Part shown: positions 59,073-64,000 of the stretch, piece after piece
How positions within the stretch are numbered: the stretch's first letter is position 1
Layout of the letters: each line of letters begins with the position of its first letter
Assembly (NCBI GenBank): GCA_963576725.1
Contig: OY755240.1
Span: forward strand, 65,064,412-65,128,411
Length of the DNA stretch: 64,000 bases
Reading direction: 5' to 3'
Origin: Azorinus chamasolen
Taxonomy: Eukaryota > Mollusca > Bivalvia > Cardiida > Solecurtidae
Notes under the pieces: model-generated
Databases searched by the model: none
Told to the model about the DNA's origin: nothing
Seen by the model: only the letters and a program-made list of their open reading frames with translations
Made by a program: the position numbers and the translations under genes

Positions 59073-59589
59073 ATTGACAGCATAGTTATAATGAAATATT
59101 ATCAGCTTATCAGCTATCAGATTCCATAAGCAAACAGAGCAGACCCTGATCAGATGGCTCCTATAGGAGTTGTATGATCTAGAACTACTGTTTGCGAATG
59201 CGTGAAAAAGCATAAATATGACAGAAAGGGTTCATTCTTCTTCATTAAAAATTCCGGTTTAGCGAGGTTTTACTGTATATCTTTAGAATAATGAAAGGTT
59301 ACCACAAATATATATATATCTACTTCATTTGTCAATCCCGCTTGCTGTCAGCTTGACATAGTTGTCACAATATCCTCACATGGTGGGTGTGTGTTACTAA
59401 CTTAGTGTGTCTGTCCATCCATGCATCAGTGTGTTGATGCATGCACCTGACTGGTCTTGTTTAACATGCAAAAACTAGGTCAGTAGATGAAAGGTCAAGG
59501 TCATACTTAGAGGTTTAAGGTCAAAACATGTATTATTTTGCTTGCACAGGCTTTAACTCAGAACTCCATGGATGGATTGTGAAATGAGT
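59073..59589. other. Intron 6, MITE fragment then unassigned
   Basis: GATC-type palindrome at 59120-59200 ending near GAAAGGGTT (59230). The rest shows an (AT)n tract and a GGTCAAGGTCATAC motif only. Confidence 0.4.
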
Positions 59590-60172
59590 CTACTGTCCAT
59601 TTCAATTTACTTTGTCACTGAATTTTAGTCGATTTTTTTTAATTTCGAGTCAGACTGACCTTAAATATATTTCATTTGATCGCATTGTTTTTCAGGAACT
59701 CCCATGCTAAATATCCCTCAATATCATTCAGTAACAAGTAATAAAATGCCGAAAATGCATTTTCTACATGCTATTTCGATCAGCTGTTTCTTTGCAAATG
59801 GCCGCTGTACGTATGGATCATGGAGCGTATCATTTTTCAACAGGGGTGAATTGCGTACCGATATGAAATAAGTGACGTAATTTCGTGTATGACGTCAACT
59901 TTTAAGAGCTATAATTACCCTTAGTTAAATTCGAACGTTCCACTCGACGTCAATCGTCCGCCATTTGCAATTTGAAATCGACGTGTTTACAATTGGAAAA
60001 CATTGTTTTTATGCATGAAATATTTATTTAAAGATGGATTCAATGGAAACTCGGCCACAGAGTTCCTGAAAAACGATGACACAAGTGGTTTAAATTTGAT
60101 CTCGATCCGGTAAGAAATGAAAAAAATTCTCTATTCAAATTCAGTGACAAAGTAAATTGAAATGGACAGTAG
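59590..60172. mobile_element. MITE with perfect 36-bp inverted ends, 583 bp
   Basis: Bases 59590-59625 (starting CTACTGTCCATTTCAATTTA) are the exact complement of 60137-60172. The interior includes a full CRE palindrome TGACGTCA (about 59891) and a second GTGACGTAA. No transposase. Perfect arms suggest recent movement. Superfamily unclear and no target duplication is obvious. Confidence 0.8.
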
Positions 60173-60646
60173 GCACAAATGTTTCTCTAGAAGGTATGGT
60201 GTGTCGCACACTAAAACCAGGTCAGTAGCTGAAAGGTCATGGTTACACTAGGTAGTCAAAAGTTTAAGACATGTATTCTGTCTTGGTTTGTCCAGACCCT
60301 TTCTCAGAGTTGCAGGGAAAGATTTCAAAATAACATGACAGAAATGGTCTTTTAGTTAAGATGATGTGTGCAAGAGTCAGGTGTGTAGCTTAAAGGTCAA
60401 GGTCACACATGGAGGTTAAGATCTTTAAGATCAAAAACATGTACTGTTTTGCTTGCCTGAACTTAGAGTTTGCACGTACTGTTGGTAAATGGCCAGCAGG
60501 CTCGACATGTTGCCCATGGACATCTAGTTTTGTGCATAATTGTTCTAAAGTCAATGTCATTGACATCTTATTTCACCAAAATCTTTCAATGGTTTTATGA
60601 ATCAACTATCTGAATCATCTATGACATATTTTTTCATTGTATGCAG
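60173..60646. other. End of intron 6
   Basis: GGTCAAGGTCACAC-type motifs (60400-60410) suggest a decayed repeat. Otherwise nothing until the exon 7 acceptor. Confidence 0.4.
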
Positions 60647-61338
60647 ACACCAGTGAATCTGATGATATGGAAACAAAAACAATTGAGTCTGAGCCTGAGG
60701 ATATTGAAACAAAAGCAAAGGAGTCTGAGGATATGGAAACAAAACCAAGCGTGTCTGAAGTTATGGGAACATCAGATATGATGGAAAAAACAAAATTTCA
60801 GAAAGAATCTGAGGATGAACAGTTCTTCCATCATCTACTTGCATTTCTGACAAAGAAAACCAAATGTTGTGTTTGTGAATACTTTGCAAAGAAATATGGA
60901 ATATCTGCATCACTTGTAAATGAGTTTTTGAATGAGGGTTTCTTTGATTATGACAAAAAGTACAGGGAAAGTGTGCAGAATGTACCAAAACCAAGGTGGT
61001 TGTTAATGAAAAATGCCATTAACGTACTGGCCGTTATCATCAAGAATGATTATGTTACGATACAGTTTGAAATATTTAACAAGCTTGAAGACTACTTGAA
61101 GTCAAAGCTAAGACTACTGATGTGTTTCGACAAGCTGAATTTTGAAGTATTTGGACTACTGCGGAGTACCCAGGTGCCCGTATTGACACATGTGCCTATT
61201 TACCCAAAGTTGTCACTGAAGCTGCAAGATGAGCTGCTCAGGTATGTGAAGGCAGGGATTACATTCCTCAACCCATTCTATGACACATTATTGAGAAATC
61301 AAGGGCTAAGTACATACTGTTATAACACCAGTCTTTGA
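60647..61338 (+). CDS. OB-fold gene, terminal exon 7
   Basis: Acceptor TTTTTTCATTGTATGCAG, phase 1 in (G plus AC gives Asp), stop TGA 61336-61338. The first 55 or so residues are an acidic S/E/D/T tract with repeats of the type ESEDMETK (ESDDMETK, SEPEDIETK, ESEDMETK), probably disordered. Then about 170 residues of a folded, helix-rich domain: EDEQFFHHLLAFLTKKTKCC, CEYFAKKYGISASLVNEFLN, GFFDYDKKYR, PKPRWLLMKNAINVLAVIIK, ending STYCYNTSL. The first part could be a winged helix (helix, helix, recognition-type helix), which would suit an OB-fold partner as in STN1, but this is inference. No family assigned. Confidence 0.8.
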
Positions 61339-61413
61339 CATTTCTAATCCAGAGGCCCAGATAAGGTGCATGAACCGAAACATTCTCAAAAATACAAATG
61401 TAGTTCATTTATT

Positions 61414-61510
61414 TCCCTACCAAACCCTATGTTGAACCCCTCTTTAGAATTGTGTCTTTGAGAAGATTCTAAAGAGTGGCCACAGCATTGGGATTTGGTT
61501 GAGAAATAAA
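61414..61510 (+). terminator. Candidate poly(A) signal in a foldback repeat
   Basis: AATAAA at 61505-61510, about 170 bases after the stop codon, lies at the end of a small foldback (CTCTTTAGAATTGTGTCT against GATTCTAAAGAG, outer ACCAAACCC against GGGATTTGGT). A related foldback downstream is split by the hAT element at 62043. Confidence 0.45.
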
Positions 61511-61688
61511 ATATTTTAGTATTTGAATATGCACATTTAATATTGCTCTGGTAAACCTTTGCAAATTTTTCTGTTTTAAAGTTCTGAATGTATTGGGTTC
61601 TTCGTTTATTTCCAGAATTTGGATGAGAGTGTCAACTATTTTGGATCTTAACTCTTTGCAGGCTAGCGGCGAAACAGTGATAACCTAT

Positions 61689-61755
61689 ACAAACAGTTTG
61701 GATCCAGATGAGATGCCGCATAATGCGGCGTCTCATCTGGATCCAAACTGTTTGT
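61689..61755. repeat. 67-nt near-perfect palindrome
   Basis: ACAAACAGTTTGGATCCAGA and its complement surround GCCGCATAATGCGGC. It belongs to the CAAACAG-palindrome class found in the TTAA MITEs, with a different arm sequence. Confidence 0.8.
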
Positions 61756-62042
61756 CATCTTGACCATATTTTTGCAAAGAAATGCGAAAAGTTTATTTTA
61801 AGAATTAGAGCAGACGACAATTGTTGCAGACGAAAAATTACTTAACATGCATCTCATTAGGATCTAAACTGTTTGCAGAGGTCGTCACAAGTTCATGTCA
61901 AAGATTGTTGTTGCAAGAGTTTTGCACTTATCCCACGAAATGTTTTTCAGGTTCTATTTTCAGGTTCTACCACAGATCTCCGGAAAAGATGCATAAATTA
62001 AAATGTTTCCAAGAATATCTTCCTTATTTCTCCACCAAATCC
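61756..62042. other. Downstream sequence, nothing recognised
   Basis: No gene recognised. It ends with the 8-bp hAT duplication CCAAATCC (62035-62042). Confidence 0.4.
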
Positions 62043-63212
62043 TAGGGGTGAAACGGTACACTACCTCCACGGTTCGGTTCGGTACACGGTACATGAGCCA
62101 CGGTTCGGTACATTTTCGGTACACGAATTTTTATCTTGTAAACATAATTTTGAAGCTTACCTAGAAAAAAGACCCTTTTGAATTAATTTGTTTTACTAGA
62201 ATCAGTAACTGCCACAGCTAACAAAGATGATGATTAATCTCTTAAAATTATAAACAGTCAAGTGTATTAAGGGAAAAACACTAAAATAATGTAATACTGA
62301 ACACCATGTCATAGACTATTGATTTATAGTTCTTAAAATACAATTCTCCTTTTATGGAAAATATCACAATCTAATAAGCTCTTCAACTGGAACTTTAAAA
62401 TAACCAACAATGTGCTGGAAACAAGTAAACAAAGCATTGCAAACAGTGTAGATATGATTAGAAGTTTTCTAATCTTGGACTGCACTGTTTGTCTATAAAT
62501 ATTATACAAGTTTAACAGTGTGACATGTAGGATGATAAATGAAATTGAGCCTCACTATAAGATTTCGAACCAGTGCATTGCAAACAGTGTAAGCCCTGAG
62601 CAGCTGTCACATTCAAATGTCACATTTTAATAAGACAGCTTATCTTAGTCCACACAGTTTTCAATGGACTTTGATTGAAAATCTCAGAGCAGAGTTTAAG
62701 TCTATTATATAATAATACCCAGCACATTAAGGATTAATAACAATAACTCACTTGTCTATCATCAGTAATTTCTACAACAGTCAGTTTGCGATCAACATGC
62801 TTTATACGGCACGTCCGCGAAACAACGCTTACATGACATGTTGCCATTCTGCTCTGAGACTGGCCTTCCCGAAAGCCAAAAAACTTCCAAACTTTCGACC
62901 AGTAGCTTGATGGTGCATCTTTCAATTTGGGAATAGTTTCAAACTGTTCCCAAATTGAAATATGCACTTTCGTTTCCCTCCGGAGAAGCCATGTATGTAA
63001 ACTATGAGTAATGTACTTAACGCGTTATCTAATTGGATATTATTTATAGAATGAACCAATCAGAGAACGGCTTTTATATTATTACGGCAGATTCGTCCCT
63101 AGACATTACGAAATGTTCGGTACGTACCGTAAAGTGGAAATAAATACCGAAAACCGAACCGAAGTGAAAAAACCGCGGTACACATGTACCGTAAGATACC
63201 GTTTCACCCTTA
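62043..63212. mobile_element. hAT element, 1,170 bp
   Basis: TAGGGGTGAAACGGTA at the left and TACCGTTTCACCCTTA at the right, with an exact 8-bp duplication CCAAATCC at 62035-62042 and 63213-63220. The terminal regions are rich in CGGTACA motifs. It contains a BED-like fragment on the minus strand and two CAAACAG-type palindromes (62440-62490, 62580-62660). Clean ends and duplication indicate a fairly recent insertion into a foldback repeat. Confidence 0.85.
62734..62967 (-). pseudogene. BED-finger-like remnant in hAT element
   Basis: 77 codons, including SSYWSKVWKFFGFREGQSQ and ATCHVSVVSRTC. SKVWKFFGF followed by a Cys pair resembles the start of BED zinc fingers at the N-terminus of hAT transposases. 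The second half of the finger and the catalytic domain are absent. Weak resemblance. Confidence 0.4.
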
Positions 63213-63220
63213 CCAAATCC

Positions 63221-63539
63221 TGTGTTGTGACAACTCTTTAGAATTATCTCTTCTTGACGATTCTAAAGAGTGTTCACAACATAAGGTTTAGAGGAGAAAT
63301 GACAATTTTAGTGTCTGAGTATGCACATTTATAGGTTGTTCTGCTATGATTCAGACTCGGAGGATATGAGAAATGTTTTGCTTGAGTCTTAATTTTCAAA
63401 TATCTAATTATTTAGATTTTGAATTTAACTCAAAATCTGACCAATCAAATACTTAAGAATTTGTTGTGGGATTGTCTTTGTTTTAAGGACACAGCTATAG
63501 TTTGCCTGTTTATGCTTGTATTTCATAAATACATCATAA
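63221..63539. other. Downstream sequence with foldback remnant
   Basis: Right half of the foldback split by the hAT element (CTCTTTAGAATTATCTC, GATTCTAAAGAGTG, to about 63300), then a fragment with TCTGACCAATCAAA. Confidence 0.4.
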
Positions 63540-63767
63540 CCCTTTCCTCCATCATACGTCTTTCTCAGGTTCTGTAATAACCACTTATTGAAACCATTGT
63601 GATAAATGGAGCATTTGCAGCTTTGCTTTTATAGGAGCAAATGCTCTATTTATCACAATGGTTTCAAATTACAAAATTCTAAAATTTTACTTTTCTCTAG
63701 TAAATGCTCCTTTTGGATAGTTTTATTCTAAGATGTTGGGCCTTAAAATAGCTTATGGAGGAAAGGG
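63540..63767. mobile_element. piggyBac-like MITE, ATAGAGCAT type
   Basis: CCCTTTCCTCCAT at the left, ATGGAGGAAAGGG then TTAA (63768-63771) at the right, hairpin core GATAAATGGAGCATTTGC. Sister of 4683-4874. Confidence 0.65.
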
Positions 63768-64000
63768 TTAACTACCCTATGTCCATCTGTCCATCTCATT
63801 TATTCTTCACATTCTTTTCTTCATTCTGATCACAGCAGGTGCCACATTTCTTCCTTCAAACACATTGATTAACCGTTTATCTGTTGAATATTCATGATAG
63901 TGTTTAACCTACTTTTTGGGCCAATCACAATGCTGGAAAGTTTGAATTTCTCCAAGATTAATTTCATATAGTCAGGCACTAAATTCTCACTTAGCGACTA

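Overview
The window is eukaryotic: intron-rich, AT-rich and crowded with mobile DNA. The density of Helitron-like repeats with AGCTCACC ends, an APE-type LINE and many short palindromic MITEs suggests a lophotrochozoan, most likely a bivalve mollusc (inference, moderate confidence). No bacterial genes, CRISPR array or rRNA were seen, and no tRNA was recognised by eye.

One plus-strand host gene spans about 5.7 to 61.3 kb. Its exons fit together by intron phase: exon 1 (5727-5855, carried three times in a 3,021-bp tandem triplication), exon 2 (21411-21709), exon 3 (24458-24809), exon 4 (48713-48803), exon 5 (49555-49744), exon 6 (55156-55264) and terminal exon 7 (60647-61338). Spliced with one exon 1 it encodes 617 residues. 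These are an unrecognised N-terminal half, an RPA1-like OB fold, an acidic repeat tract and an unrecognised C-terminal domain.

The most striking region is intron 3 (24.8-48.7 kb), a nest of transposons. A Helitron-like family-4 element (24893-45815) contains a family-2 element (25100-45496). That contains a nearly intact LINE (26018-44972). The LINE ORF2 is interrupted by a 14.7-kb composite Helitron-like element (27009-41723). Taking this element out, with two T of the flanking T-run counted once, puts ORF2 back in frame.

The composite carries two exons of another gene, neurabin/spinophilin (PPP1R9), at 31083-31243 and 35021-35153. They encode the protein phosphatase 1 docking segment (motif KIKF) and stop just before where the PDZ domain would begin. 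No other neurabin exon was found. The cassette lies in the host gene's orientation and is phase 1 at both ends, like the host intron, so splicing could add 98 residues in frame and give an OB-fold protein with a PP1-docking module. This looks like exon capture and shuffling by a Helitron-like element; expression is untested.

The rest is repeats: at least four Helitron-like families sharing one terminal design (inverted subterminal motif, 3' hairpin, then TCTTG), a family with a canonical hairpin plus CTAG end, hAT elements with 8-bp target duplications, pogo-like elements flanked by TA, TTAA-flanked piggyBac-like MITEs, a Tc1/mariner transposase relic, foldbacks, minisatellites and tandem arrays.
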